From: Picocystis sp. L7
Lineage: Eukaryota; Chlorophyta; Picocystophyceae; Picocystales; Picocystaceae
Assembly: GCA_020975725.1 (NCBI GenBank)
Contig: QXJR01000028.1
Span: 742,974 to 806,973, forward strand
Length of the DNA stretch: 64,000 nucleotides
Direction of reading: 5' to 3'
A program made the translations under genes and the position numbers. The notes beneath the pieces are model-generated. The model was not told where the DNA came from. It searched no databases and saw only the letters and a list, made by a program, of their open reading frames with translations. Positions 1-9,483 of this stretch are shown one piece after another (positions within the stretch are counted from its first letter, which is position 1; every line of letters begins with the position of its first letter).

Positions 1-514
1 ACATGTAGATGATTCAGACCGACGCGGACGCATGCACGAGGATGCATGGTGGCGTGGAGACAGGACCCTTCCCTGGTTTCGGGGCGGGCATTGTCGGGGT
101 GGATGGCTGTAAAAAGTCTGTAACAAAATGAGAACGACGCTGAAGAGGAACCTTTGTTTTTTTTTTTTTTTTGAAAGGACGTGCTTGGTGTCCCACCTGG
201 GACGATCGGTCGGTTCTTTTCGCGTCCTTGATGTGCGGCGGGTGGTCCATGACCTCCCCGTTTGGCTCCTGCACGTTTCCCACCCCACTCCTGCCTTCGG
301 TGGTGTGGATGCATGGCTTCGTTCCCACCTGGACCGCGTCGATTCGGATGCAGCCGTCGACCTCGCTCGATGACGAGAATCGCGTGGTTCCCACTCCACC
401 GCGTGGCAACCACCACGGCTTTCCCTTCGATCCTCTCCGATGCAGGCGACACCCGCGCGAGCGTCGCTTCTCGTTCCTCTCGTCCGCCGCCTCGTTCCGC
501 CACGGACGCGAGCG
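1..514. other. Intergenic, no gene seen
   Basis: No conserved protein is recognisable on either strand. A run of 15 T lies near 158-172. The stretch is downstream of the minus-strand BLISTER-like gene, so it holds that gene's 3' UTR and whatever lies beyond. Long open frames crossing here and into 2.5 kb on the plus strand are antisense shadows of GC-rich coding DNA. Confidence 0.5.
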
Positions 515-1658
515 CTACGTGCGCTTGGACGCAGGGAGGCGCAGTTCCTCGTGCGTTTGGCGCAAAGGACGCACTTGCAGGTCGTCGTGGCGCGGATCCG
601 CTTCCTCTTCTTCTACTTCTTCCACGTCGGATTCGGAGGGGATGGACGAACCTTCCGTCTCCATCGCGTCCGACGAGGGAGGCGCAGCGTTCGGGACGTG
701 CTTGTCCGCTCGCTTCTCCCGTCCGAGCCGTTCGATCATGGCGTGGATGGCGTGCACCATCTCCCAGTGCCATTCGTCCACCCATCCGTCGTCGGTGGAC
801 GCGAGGGGATGGATGGAACGACGACGCGCTTCTCCTGGACGAAAAGGCGTCGTTTGCGTCGATGCGTCCTTCATGGGACCGCGACACCATCCTTCCACGT
901 CTCTCACGTCCTTGGCACCGCCTCGGCCTGCCGCGAGCTCCCTCAAACGCACCAGCAGCGCCTTCCTCTCGCGCTGCAAGGCGTCGGAGGTGCGTTCGGC
1001 CGCCTCGCCAGTGCGCCTGGCGCGCTCCTCGCTCGCCTGCAGCTGTCGCAGTTCGTCCTCCAAGGCCACCACCTCGTCCGCCAAGCGCCTCGCACGTGCG
1101 TCTGCGGCCTCCGCGCGCGCGCGTTGGTCGTCCAAGGAAGCTTGGACCGCGTGCCAACGCTCGCGATGCGCCGCCTGCTGGTTCCACGCCTGCGCCAAAG
1201 ACGCGTTCTCTTCCGCAAGCGCGTCCAGGAGGGTCCGCTGGGACTGCAAGCCGCGTTCCAGCTGGAACTTCTCGCGCGTGAGGTTGTCGATGAGGTCCTG
1301 GAGGGAACGCGCGTCCGTAAAGGTGCGATGCGAAGACGGAACCAGGCGCGTGGACGTGGACTCGGACGGACCAGCGGACGTCGAAGGTCCACGAGCGGAC
1401 ACGTTCGTATCGAAAGACGTCCTGGAAGCCACTGCGAGGCGCTCTTCGTCCAAGGAAGCCGCCTCCTTCGCGTGGCGCGACGCGGCGACGTCCGACGCGC
1501 GTGCGTCGGACGCGTGCGGGATCGGTTTCCCGCGTCGGAACGCCTCCAACTGCGCCTTTTCGCGTCAGCCGAACCCGTCCAACGTCCGAAACGCGACCTC
1601 CTTGCACGTCCAAACGCACCTTCTTGCGTCCCAAGGCGACGAGCTCGTCGCGCTCCAT
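515..1658 (-). CDS. BLISTER-like coiled-coil protein (two exons)
   Basis: Inferred as exon 1 at 1658-1620 (13 codons from an ATG) joined to exon 2 at 1549-515, with a 70-bp GT-AG intron between; predicted length 357 aa. Exon 2 alone has no ATG near its start and is preceded by a good CAG acceptor. The joined N-terminus reads ALGRKKLEAFRRGK, like the KRKLEEFRKKKA start of Arabidopsis BLISTER, a partner of the Polycomb methyltransferase CURLY LEAF. The long coiled coil contains DNLTREKFQLERGLQSQ, a LAEENASL stretch, and VVALEDELRQLQ, in the same order as in BLISTER. A downstream MVHAIHAMIERLGREK matches the conserved block after the coiled coil, and the C-terminus is acidic. Similarity is from memory and coiled coils mislead, so the family call is moderate. 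The gene itself is well supported. Confidence 0.55.
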
Positions 1659-2057
1659 CCCGGCGTGCGAGTGCGCGGCATGCGCACGTCCACCCTCGAG
1701 GTGAACACGTGCAGAAACACCGAACAAGAGAGGGAGGCCGACCTGCCCAAAAGAAAGGACCCACACGGCATGGAACGAGTAGGAGAGGTGCTTCCAAGTC
1801 CATCGTGCATTGCATGGATGAAGGTGGCGTCCAAAAGGACGAGAACAAGGGGGAGGAGGGTCCAAACGAGGATCCAACCGCACAAGGTGCACCTCCCCAT
1901 TGCGGAACCATGCGGTGCAGGAGATCAACCTGGAGCCAGAGGACACGCATCACGAGATCCAACGCCCGGCGCTTCCCCGAGGAAGGAAACAGACGCACTC
2001 CCGGGCTCTCCAAGCAAACGCCATCGTCGAGAGCGGGAGATGGGGCGAGGCACGGGA
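1659..2057. other. Intergenic between two minus-strand genes
   Basis: About 400 bp between the 3' end of the signal peptide peptidase gene and the ATG of the BLISTER-like gene. It must carry the 3' UTR of the former and the promoter of the latter. No TATA box or repeat stands out. Confidence 0.4.
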
Positions 2058-3193
2058 TCATTGAGACTTCTTGGACCCGTCCTTCTCCGCCGGTTCCTCC
2101 ACGGCCTCGCTGTAATGAAAGACCTGGCTGAACTCGCCCCGGATCAAGGCGTGGAGACCCACGCATCCCAACACGGCAGGGACGATGTACAGCAACGCCG
2201 GCTGGGCGGCGTTGAAGACCAGCATGACCAGGATCGTGGTGCTCAGCCCCAGGATGTACCCAAAGTACGCGCTGGCGAAATAACGAGTGCGGTACTCGTT
2301 GTGTGCGTCATACCTCAAGATCAGTGCCACGAATATGCCCGGGATCACGATGTCTCCCAGTCCCAGCATGGAGAACGGCTTGGCCAGCGCGACGGCGGCC
2401 TCGTCGAACCGCGGGAACAGCAGCTTGATCGGCGCTTCGAAGGACTTGGCGACGCTCACCATGACGGGCGTGCAGAATACCCAAAAAATGTCGTAAAAGA
2501 ATAGACCCACCAGCAGGATGCATCCGATCTGGATCGAGCCCAGGGAGAGGAACTCGATCCCTTGGATGGAGAACGCCAACCCCAGGACGTTGTTGGCGAT
2601 CCAGTGTTTCTCCATGTAGTACCAGACGCAGAATCCCATGCTACACAGCCCCACCAGCACGCCCGGAACGTCCACGGTGACGTCTTCCGGCTCGCTCATG
2701 AGCACAGGGATCTTGAACTGCTTCCATTCGTACTTCCAGTTGCGCAAGGTGCTCGGGGTGAGCTTGCACATGAAGGGATAGAACGTCGCCGTGAGCGCGG
2801 CCGCGCCGAGCACCACGAAGTAGATGGCCAGCACCGCGTTGACGAGATCCTTGGGCAGGAACTTGAAGCACAGGAACAGCCCGAACAGCATGACGCTCCC
2901 GATCAGCGGGAAACGCATCGCGTCCTGTTCCCGTCGTCCCCGTCCCCGAGTCTTCCGTCAGCCTGGATTCGATCCATCGTGGGAACGGTCCTCGTTCCTG
3001 TCCCTGCACGCACCTGTTTCGACATGGATTCTTCCGGCGGATCCGGCTTGACCGACCTCTTCGCGCCGACGTACACGGCCAGTGCGGCGGTGAGCACGAC
3101 GTTCGGCGAGGCCGGCACGGGCACGAGCAGCGGCGCCGTGCCCACGGCCGCCAGGGCGGCGTGCGCCCAGGGCGCGGGCATCTGTCCTTCCAT
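2058..3193 (-). CDS. SPP: Signal peptide peptidase, intramembrane aspartyl protease (two exons)
   Basis: Exon 1 is 3193-3014 (60 codons from ATG) and exon 2 is 2924-2058; the 89-bp intron 3013-2925 is GT-AG, phase 0. The product is 348 aa, the normal size for plant SPP. Exon 1 supplies the first membrane segment and the NVVLTAALAVYVGAKRSVKP block; exon 2 continues with AMRFPLIGS, contiguous in plant SPPs. Active-site motifs are present: FYD (Asp about 205), GLGD (Asp about 251) and QPAL (about 301-304). Multiple membrane segments fill the rest. The C-terminus ends KKSQ, a KKxx ER-retrieval signal. SPP cleaves leftover signal peptides and type II membrane proteins in the ER membrane. It shares a promoter region with the divergent PRP4 kinase gene. 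Without the intron the ORF starts at an internal Met and lacks the first membrane segment. Confidence 0.93.
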
Positions 3194-3871
3194 CGCACGT
3201 GGATCCCAGCACCTCCTGCGACGACGCGATGCGCGAAGGACACGCCTTCGATGGACGAAGCGATCCGCGCGAAATGGACGCCATGGCCACGTCGGAAGCC
3301 ACCCCCCCCCTTCCCGAGGGGATCCGACCCCTCGCCGACGAGGAATCGTGGGTGTTGGAGGGAAAGAGCCTCCGCGGGCGCGGGAAGGGAGAGGAGGGGG
3401 GCCCACCCTCGGGAGTGCCAACGGGGTCCGATCGATCGCGGGAGGCATCGATACCTCTCGGAAAGATCTCGATGAAATGGGGGAAGGTATCGATGGAACG
3501 GCAGAGGTGTCGATGGGCGGGACGGTCGACGACGGCGATGGCCCACGGAGGCGATTCCTCCCATCGAGCGCGTCCATGCTCTCGCCAAGGACCTCCAGAC
3601 GCCTCCGCGGATCCCTTCCCTGCGTCCTCGCGTGTCCCGCACGTTCCGAAAACCGCCGTGGACGTGGTCGAGGCGCCGCTTCGGACCACCACCACTCGGA
3701 CTGGAACCGACAGCGCACCCACAACCGTTTCAAATCCCACCAAACGGTTACCGACAATGTCCACAACGGAATGGATCGAGGTATCGATATCTCGATCGGA
3801 GATCTCGATGGGGTATCGATACCTTTCGGTTTCGGTGGGAGATGGGCGCGACATTTCGGCGTCCGACGACG
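3194..3871. promoter_or_regulatory. Divergent promoter with TATCGATA-type palindromes
   Basis: This 680-bp stretch separates the ATGs of SPP (-) and PRP4 kinase (+). It contains several copies of a (G)GTATCGATA(C)C-like palindrome: near 3444-3454, 3486-3496, 3780-3788 and 3812-3823. They are interleaved with GATCTCGAT boxes near 3475 and 3800. The TATCGATA core equals the Drosophila DRE motif, but no equivalent factor is known to me in algae. It is read here only as a clustered palindromic motif suited to bidirectional control. A 10-C run lies near 3302-3311. Confidence 0.4.
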
Positions 3872-5287
3872 ATGGCGACGCGCGATCGCGCATCCGACCT
3901 CGAAGAAGGGGAATTGGAGGCGGATTCGGACGGAGGGAGATCCCCTTCGATCGCGGAAGACGCAGGCGAGGAACGGGAGTTGGACGAAGAGGCGTGGATC
4001 GAAGCCAGGAGGCGGAAGAGGCGGAAGATCGCGGAGAAATACGACCAGGAGGATCACACGAAGGCACGAGCGTTCAAGTTGGAGGAGGTGATGGACGAAC
4101 GCGTCGCGGAAGATGACGGAGGAGAGGTCGGTAGGAAGGTCGAAGAGGAGCTGGACATGTTCTCCGACAGCCCGGATGGTAAGGACGTGGACGGCGTCGG
4201 CGTGGCCCACGCCACCACCGGATTGCGCGACAGTTGGGACGACGTGGAAGGATACTACGTCTTCCAAGTGGGAGAAGTGATGGACGGAAGGTACAGGGTG
4301 AGCTCCGCCCATGGAAAGGGCGTGTTCAGCACCGTCCTGCGCGCCACCGACCTGGAAGCCGAGAGCGCGGGATCGAACACGTCCGAAGTGGCCATCAAAG
4401 TGATACGAGCGAACGAAGTGATGCTCAAAGCAGGGAGGCAGGAACAGGACATCCTGCAGACGCTGGCCAAGTACGATCCCAAGAACGAAAAGTTCTGCAT
4501 CCGAATGACCGACAGCTTCGAGTACCGGAACCATCTCTGCCTGGTGTTCGAACCCATGGCCCTCAACCTCAGGGAGGTGCTGAAAAAGTATGGCCGAGGC
4601 ATCGGCATCAGCATTCGTGCCGTCCAAGTCTATGCCACCCAGTTCTTCGTGGCGCTCCAACACCTCAAGTTCTGCAACGTCATCCACGCGGACATCAAGC
4701 CGGACAACATCCTGGCCAACGACGAGAAGAATCCCACGGTGGTCAAGATCTGCGATTTAGGGAGCGCCATGACCCGGGGAGAAAACGAACTGACGCCGTA
4801 CCTGGCTTCGAGATTCTATCGAGCTCCGGAAGTCATCCTTGGGCTGCGATACGATGTGCCCATGGACATCTGGAGCGTCGGATGTTGCCTCTTCGAACTC
4901 TACACCGGAAGGATCTTGTTCCCGGGGAGAACGAACAACGAGATGCTCAAGTACATGATGGATTACAAAGGTCCCTTTCCCAAAAAATTGCTGAGAAGAG
5001 GCATCTTCAGCTCCAGGCACTTTGACGACAACGGTGCTTTCGGACTCCTGGAAGAAGACAAGGTGAGCGGCCAGCAGGTGAGAAAAATCCTGCACGTGAT
5101 AAAAGCGTCCAAGAACCTTACCAGGGAGCTCCAGGGCTCCACCCTGCGCCCCGAACCTGCTACGAAGCGCAAGGTGAATCAGCTCGGGGACCTGCTTGAA
5201 AAAATATTCGTCCTCGACCCGGACAAAAGGATCACGGTCGAGGAAGCACTGGCTCACCCTTTCGTCCGAGAGCCGCTCCAAAACTGA
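3872..5287 (+). CDS. PRP4K: PRP4-type dual-specificity splicing kinase
   Basis: 471 aa from the ATG at 3872; an upstream in-frame ATG at 3632 would add a low-complexity leader lying in the promoter, so I reject it. The N-terminal 130 residues are charged (EEGELEAD, RRRKRRKIAEKYD), as in PRP4 kinases. A full kinase domain follows: AIKVIRANEV with the ATP-binding Lys, HADIKPDN catalytic loop, TPYLASRFYRAPE activation segment, DIWSVGCCLFELY, and GPFPKKLLRR, which is diagnostic of PRP4/PRPF4B among CMGC kinases. The metal-binding motif is DLG rather than the usual DFG. PRP4 kinase phosphorylates U4/U6-U5 tri-snRNP proteins to activate the spliceosome in the nucleus. No intron is needed. The convergent DHHC gene ends 113 bp downstream. 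Confidence 0.92.
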   Translation: MATRDRASDLEEGELEADSDGGRSPSIAEDAGEERELDEEAWIEARRRKRRKIAEKYDQEDHTKARAFKLEEVMDERVAEDDGGEVGRKVEEELDMFSDSPDGKDVDGVGVAHATTGLRDSWDDVEGYYVFQVGEVMDGRYRVSSAHGKGVFSTVLRATDLEAESAGSNTSEVAIKVIRANEVMLKAGRQEQDILQTLAKYDPKNEKFCIRMTDSFEYRNHLCLVFEPMALNLREVLKKYGRGIGISIRAVQVYATQFFVALQHLKFCNVIHADIKPDNILANDEKNPTVVKICDLGSAMTRGENELTPYLASRFYRAPEVILGLRYDVPMDIWSVGCCLFELYTGRILFPGRTNNEMLKYMMDYKGPFPKKLLRRGIFSSRHFDDNGAFGLLEEDKVSGQQVRKILHVIKASKNLTRELQGSTLRPEPATKRKVNQLGDLLEKIFVLDPDKRITVEEALAHPFVREPLQN

Positions 5288-5319
5288 AGGCCTTTGGAGC
5301 AGGGCGGTGGGCACGCGAC

Positions 5320-5325
5320 TTTATT
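5320..5325 (-). terminator. AATAAA poly(A) signal for DHHC gene
   Basis: TTTATT on the plus strand reads AATAAA on the minus strand, 76 bp past the DHHC stop. It lies between the PRP4 stop and the PRP4 poly(A) signal, so the convergent transcripts would overlap. Confidence 0.4.
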
Positions 5326-5342
5326 GAACGTTGCACGCACAG

Positions 5343-5348
5343 AATAAA
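5343..5348 (+). terminator. AATAAA poly(A) signal for PRP4 kinase gene
   Basis: AATAAA lies 56 bp after the PRP4 kinase stop codon. It falls inside a 113-bp intergenic space shared with the convergent DHHC gene, so the two 3' UTRs probably overlap. Confidence 0.4.
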
Positions 5349-5400
5349 CGCCTTGAACAACTGGCGCTCGCATTTTGCCCTGAAATCGAAACACAACTTC

Positions 5401-6342
5401 TCATGCGTCCGACTCCAGCTCTCCGTGCGTGGACCCTGTCCTCTTCCTGCACATATCCACAAACGTGGGATACGCGAGGCCGTCGCCCATCATTGTTCCC
5501 TTCCCAGGAAAAAACCACCACGAGGGATGCGTTCCCAGCACCTGCTGCACGTTTCTGAGGAATCCAAGGTCGTACAGATGTCTCTTCAAACGGCACGCAC
5601 CTTCCTGTTGGTTCTCCAGGACCCTCACGCCTTCGTAAAACTCGATCGTAGTGAGATTTCTAGACACGAGGTACACATGCCAGCCGAAGAGTATGGCAAG
5701 CGCGATGCACAGAGGCATCAGCATGGATACGCAGAACATTTGCAGGACGGAACTGACCACCACGTAGTACCCCGAGGTGAGGATCGCGGATTGAGGATTT
5801 TCCGTGAGCCTGGTGGCAGCTCTCAGTGCCGTCTTTTCCCGGTGCCTACTGTGCATGCTATATATGGTGTAGGACATCGTCAAGACCAGGCAGTGCACGC
5901 AGGCCGAGAGAACGTACAAGAGGAACAGGACGAACGACTTGTAGTTCGCGTGTCCGAGACAATTATTCACCCACATGCAATGGTGGTCCATCCTCAGCAC
6001 GCATCGTTTGCACTCCTTGCAATGATGTGCCCTCGGCGGTTTGTACCTCGGTGGGATGCATTTCCTGCACTGCCTTGGTCCTCCGCTTTTCTTGACGTGT
6101 GTGCCCACGGCTCCATCTTCCTGTTCGGGAAGCCAATCTACGCTGCTGAACCCAGGGTCTCCGTACACGCACTTGAGGTAGCAGAGGAGCGCCATGAAGG
6201 TCGTGAAGGAAAGCACGCCAGCGTGCACCACACCGGGAACGCTGAAGCTGAGCCAAGGAACCACGACCAGGGCCATGGTGGTGCCGTAGATGTAGGCGAA
6301 CAGGAGCAGGACGATGGCCACCACCACGTTCACGCCCGCCAT
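5401..6342 (-). CDS. DHHC-type protein S-acyltransferase
   Basis: 313 aa from the only usable ATG at 6342. Order: two membrane segments (about 5-20 and 28-55), a cysteine-rich domain with CRKC, HHCKECKRCVLRMDHHCMW (catalytic DHHC at 119-122) and NNCLGHANYK, two more membrane segments, then a TTIE motif (the TTxE signature) and a soluble tail. These are the hallmarks of palmitoyltransferases, which attach fatty acids to cytosolic cysteines at Golgi or plasma membranes. The open frame continues without ATG up to 7302, but the part beyond 6644 is transposon TIR and is not counted. The left end of MULE element 1 lies only about 300 bp upstream of the start, so this gene's promoter is bounded or altered by the insertion. 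An upstream exon cannot be excluded. Confidence 0.88.
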   Translation of the reverse strand: MAGVNVVVAIVLLLFAYIYGTTMALVVVPWLSFSVPGVVHAGVLSFTTFMALLCYLKCVYGDPGFSSVDWLPEQEDGAVGTHVKKSGGPRQCRKCIPPRYKPPRAHHCKECKRCVLRMDHHCMWVNNCLGHANYKSFVLFLLYVLSACVHCLVLTMSYTIYSMHSRHREKTALRAATRLTENPQSAILTSGYYVVVSSVLQMFCVSMLMPLCIALAILFGWHVYLVSRNLTTIEFYEGVRVLENQQEGACRLKRHLYDLGFLRNVQQVLGTHPSWWFFPGKGTMMGDGLAYPTFVDMCRKRTGSTHGELESDA

Positions 6343-6643
6343 GGTTTTCCACCTCGCCCACGGCCTTGTCTTCAGCGCCTCTTCCGCCTCGAAGCGCGTG
6401 CAGTGCGGCTCGAGAGCATCGTCCAGTCGGTTTCGGACGCCTCGACGCACGTACGTCTTTGGTTTCGGAAGGGTTCGAACCCGGCGGGCTTTCCCTTTCG
6501 AAAGGGCGTTTGGGTTTCCAACGAAAAGGGAAGTCGGCTTCCTTCGAAAGGCCGTCGCGTGGATGGCCCGGATTGTTTTCGATCCAGTTAAGTCGAGCGG
6601 ACGTAGGAGGGGGGGATGGACGGACCTCGAAGGAGGAGGAGAC
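6343..6643. other. 5' flank of DHHC gene up to MULE element 1
   Basis: 300 bp between the DHHC start and the left end of element 1. The minus-strand frame is open across it but lacks an ATG. The right 11 bases (6633-6643, GAGGAGGAGAC) are the left copy of the target duplication of element 1. Confidence 0.5.
6633..6643 (+). repeat. Target-site duplication of element 1, left copy
   Basis: GAGGAGGAGAC, 11 bp, repeated exactly at 15073-15083. This is the direct footprint of MULE insertion. Confidence 0.9.
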
Positions 6644-7340
6644 GGTTGCGACTGAAAAATGGTCCCCCCCAGGGGCTGAATTTTGGGCCCCCCCCCTCCA
6701 GATGCACTTTCGAACAGATGCACCCCATGCGATCGACTTAACCCATTGTTTACGAAGAGACCGGTTCGACCCGGGTGGAAAGGGGACCCTTCCTTACTGT
6801 GCTTCCCAATCGATCGGAAAACTTCGACCGATCGAATCGACGACCACCCCCAACGATAGGTGTAGGTCACCCAGATCGATCGTGCAGAAAACGACGACCG
6901 ATCCTTCGGATGCGACGACGTGGCGTGCGAGAAGCGGCTGGACGCGACGACGATGGAAGGAAGACGGAGTTTTGAAGACAAGGAAAGGTGGAGATGCAGT
7001 AAAAGAAGGAGAAGGGTGGCAGCAGAGGAGGTGGGAGGAAGACACGTGCGAAGACGAGCGTGCCTCCGCAGCACGATTCCGAGGCTCGGCCACGGAATCG
7101 TCCTGCACAGGCATGCCTTGGGGTGGGGTGGGGGTTCAAATGGACCCTCCAGGTGGCGGGAACGACGTGGCGCAGGTGCGACAGGGCGGGGCTGCAGTGG
7201 GTCGCGTGAGCAAGTGTTGCCAACCGAGGCGACGTGGAAACGAAGGTGGGAGGAAAAGAAAAAAGATGCAGCCGTCCGACTCGTCCTACGTCTATTCAGC
7301 AAGAGTTTCTTCTCCAGGGGAATCCTTTGAGGGAACCAAG
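6644..7340 (+). repeat. Left TIR of MULE element 1
   Basis: 697 bp, inverted copy of 9484-9980 plus 14873-15072. GC-rich, with two C runs in its outer 60 bp (near 6662-6670 and 6688-6698). The transposase stop codon (7292) lies inside it. Confidence 0.92.
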
Positions 7341-9430
7341 CCGTCCACGCCAGCTTTCAAGCGCTTCAAGCGTAAAGCATTGCTAGCCTCCCTCGCTTTT
7401 TGCTTCTTTGTACGTTCACGCTGATGATGAAGCTTCAACTGTTCAAATTTGCTGTATTGTAGGACCTTTGCATGGTCCGGTACCTTCAAGTCGTTGCACT
7501 CGACTTTAATAGCTAGGGAATGTTTGCAGATGCCCTTGTCTTGGAAGTTGTGGCAAGTGCAATTCTTCCCAAGCACAACCCACTTGGATGTGCGGCTGAA
7601 AAAGCTTTCCATGCACTCGTGTTGGGGGGGAAGTAGACCTTTTTCAAACAAGGCTGTAGATTCCTCACGTAGTACATTCTGTAGTTGTAAATCGACTTCC
7701 TCCATCATTTCTTCTGTGGCCATACTTGAGTGAACCATTAAATTTTTCATAGAGTCGATGGCTCTTTCTCTGGCGATTAACAATGCATCGTCTAGTATTG
7801 CCTTTGATGGAAATAGGGTAAATTCACCTACTATTTGGCGGAGTGTCCAATCACTGCACATCATGAATTGGTTGACTTTTTCCCAGAGCTTGACAGACGC
7901 GAGTGATGCACCATGCGGATGAAACTCATACTCTCGCATCTTCTCACGCACAAGTGAGGAAATTGCATGTGTAAGAGGTAGCAGTGCCTTGTGGATGTCC
8001 ATCCTCCTTTGAGTAGACCTACTTGGCATATGAACCCTCTTAAAGGTATTATTATTGCTCTCATGTCCTTGATTGCTTACGGGGTATCCAGGTGGTGCAT
8101 CACAACGGCCCCAATACTGAAAAGGGCCACCATACGTCGACCTCCACCAACTTATGAACTTTTCGTGCTTGGAAAATTCATGCTCAAACTTTTCTAGCAA
8201 GATTTCCTTCACCTCTTTGCTTGTGGCGTATGAAATACGCTTGACATAGCTACCAATCAATGTGCCAGTACATGGTGGAATGTGGTATCGCTTGAAGGCT
8301 TGTTGAAGATTGCCGTCCACCCGAGAGAGATGTGCGTAGCAATCTTGTTGATGCCAAGTATATCCTCTTAAGTTAAAGAAGTTTTGCACACCTGCATGAA
8401 GCCCTGCACCGGCATCCTTGAGGACGTAGATATCATCGAAGAAGCCCTCTGCAGAATCACCCATTAGCATCCAGAATGATTGTAAGTGAAAGGTTGTACT
8501 TTCCATGCTCTCGGTTGGTACAATGCTGTAAATGATAGGAAACCAATGTCCTGCTCCATCCGTGATTCCGCTTGCTAACAAGATCAGCATGTCATTCGTG
8601 AAAATCCTAAATGTCGCATCGATTGTCATCTGTCTAGCCATCCCCGTAGCAATGGACTTCTTTGCCCAATCTACCATTTGAGGAGTTGAGAAGCTCATCA
8701 TCAATGATTTGAGAAAGTCTTGCTCGCCCATTTCATGTGCCAAATTGTAGTCAACGATGAAACATTCATCTTTGCTGTAGCTCTTGCTCTCCCTCCAAAG
8801 ATTTTCTTCAACGAACCTTTCAAAACCTCCTACGGTATTGGAAGGGGTGCGGCCTTTCCTTTGATAGGATAAAAAGTTTTTAATTTGCTTCTTTGTGATA
8901 CCTTCCAAGTCATATCCATTAAGCTCTAATTGGCGCATAATTTTTGGTACCACAATGTCGCTGTCCACAAAACTAAGCAATGTCACCTTCAATTTGTGTG
9001 GAAGCCCGGACGAAGTCCTTCTATGAGGAACCTCATCATGAACATGGGATCCCTTTGTCAGCAAAACAAGTTGACCTAAGTCGTTGCGTATTAACTTTAG
9101 CTCCGCTTTGCAATGGCACTCCTTAGTGGCATTGCAACACCATTTTTTCAAGAGAAGGTTCTCATCTTTGTCACGACGAGGCAATTTGTGCTTGAGACTC
9201 TTCGGCTTCTTCACTATCCACTTCCCAATCGCATCACTTTGGTGTTGCAACAATTCCTTGGACACCCAATCTTTCTCGCTTTGAGACAAGGATGTGCATC
9301 CCAATGCCCCTTGCATGGAGCATTGTGAAGACTCAACCCATTCCTCATGGAGGGGATCATGTCCCTCCTCATCATGAAGCGATTCAAATGACCTTTCTCG
9401 CGAAGGGCAAGGCGAATTTGCAACTTCCAT
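7292..9430 (-). CDS. Mutator-like (MULE) transposase of element 1
   Basis: 712 aa, intact from ATG at 9430. The N-terminal third carries a zinc finger of the WRKY-GCM1/FLYWCH type (a WCCNATKECHCKAE cysteine cluster followed by SHVH). The central MULE DDE domain has Asp271 (TIDATFRIF), Asp339 (VLKDAGAGLH), the DCYAHLSRVDGNLQQA block with the C/D(2)H motif shared by MuDR and hAT transposases, and Glu457 (SNQGHESNNN). A SWIM zinc finger follows (CTCHNFQDKGICKHSLA), then a basic tail (RERTKKQKAREA). It cuts and pastes the element by its TIRs. Its base composition is visibly AT-rich compared with host genes and with its own TIRs. The stop lies 48 bp inside the left TIR; the start is 53 bp short of the right TIR. 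Confidence 0.93.
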   Translation of the reverse strand: MEVANSPCPSRERSFESLHDEEGHDPLHEEWVESSQCSMQGALGCTSLSQSEKDWVSKELLQHQSDAIGKWIVKKPKSLKHKLPRRDKDENLLLKKWCCNATKECHCKAELKLIRNDLGQLVLLTKGSHVHDEVPHRRTSSGLPHKLKVTLLSFVDSDIVVPKIMRQLELNGYDLEGITKKQIKNFLSYQRKGRTPSNTVGGFERFVEENLWRESKSYSKDECFIVDYNLAHEMGEQDFLKSLMMSFSTPQMVDWAKKSIATGMARQMTIDATFRIFTNDMLILLASGITDGAGHWFPIIYSIVPTESMESTTFHLQSFWMLMGDSAEGFFDDIYVLKDAGAGLHAGVQNFFNLRGYTWHQQDCYAHLSRVDGNLQQAFKRYHIPPCTGTLIGSYVKRISYATSKEVKEILLEKFEHEFSKHEKFISWWRSTYGGPFQYWGRCDAPPGYPVSNQGHESNNNTFKRVHMPSRSTQRRMDIHKALLPLTHAISSLVREKMREYEFHPHGASLASVKLWEKVNQFMMCSDWTLRQIVGEFTLFPSKAILDDALLIARERAIDSMKNLMVHSSMATEEMMEEVDLQLQNVLREESTALFEKGLLPPQHECMESFFSRTSKWVVLGKNCTCHNFQDKGICKHSLAIKVECNDLKVPDHAKVLQYSKFEQLKLHHQRERTKKQKAREASNALRLKRLKAGVDGLVPSKDSPGEETLAE

Positions 9431-9483
9431 CGATTCCTACGAGGCCATCAAAACATTCGTTAGACAAGACTTCAGGGCCTTCC

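Noticed and set aside
171-2504. Long plus-strand open frame (777 codons) across the left end
   Set aside because: Antisense to the BLISTER-like gene and to the start of SPP exon 2; low-complexity Arg/Ser composition and no domain. GC-rich DNA has few stops, so such shadows are expected.
6343-7302. N-terminal extension of the DHHC protein to 633 aa
   Set aside because: The extra frame has no ATG (7302 is TTG) and most of it is the TIR of MULE element 1.
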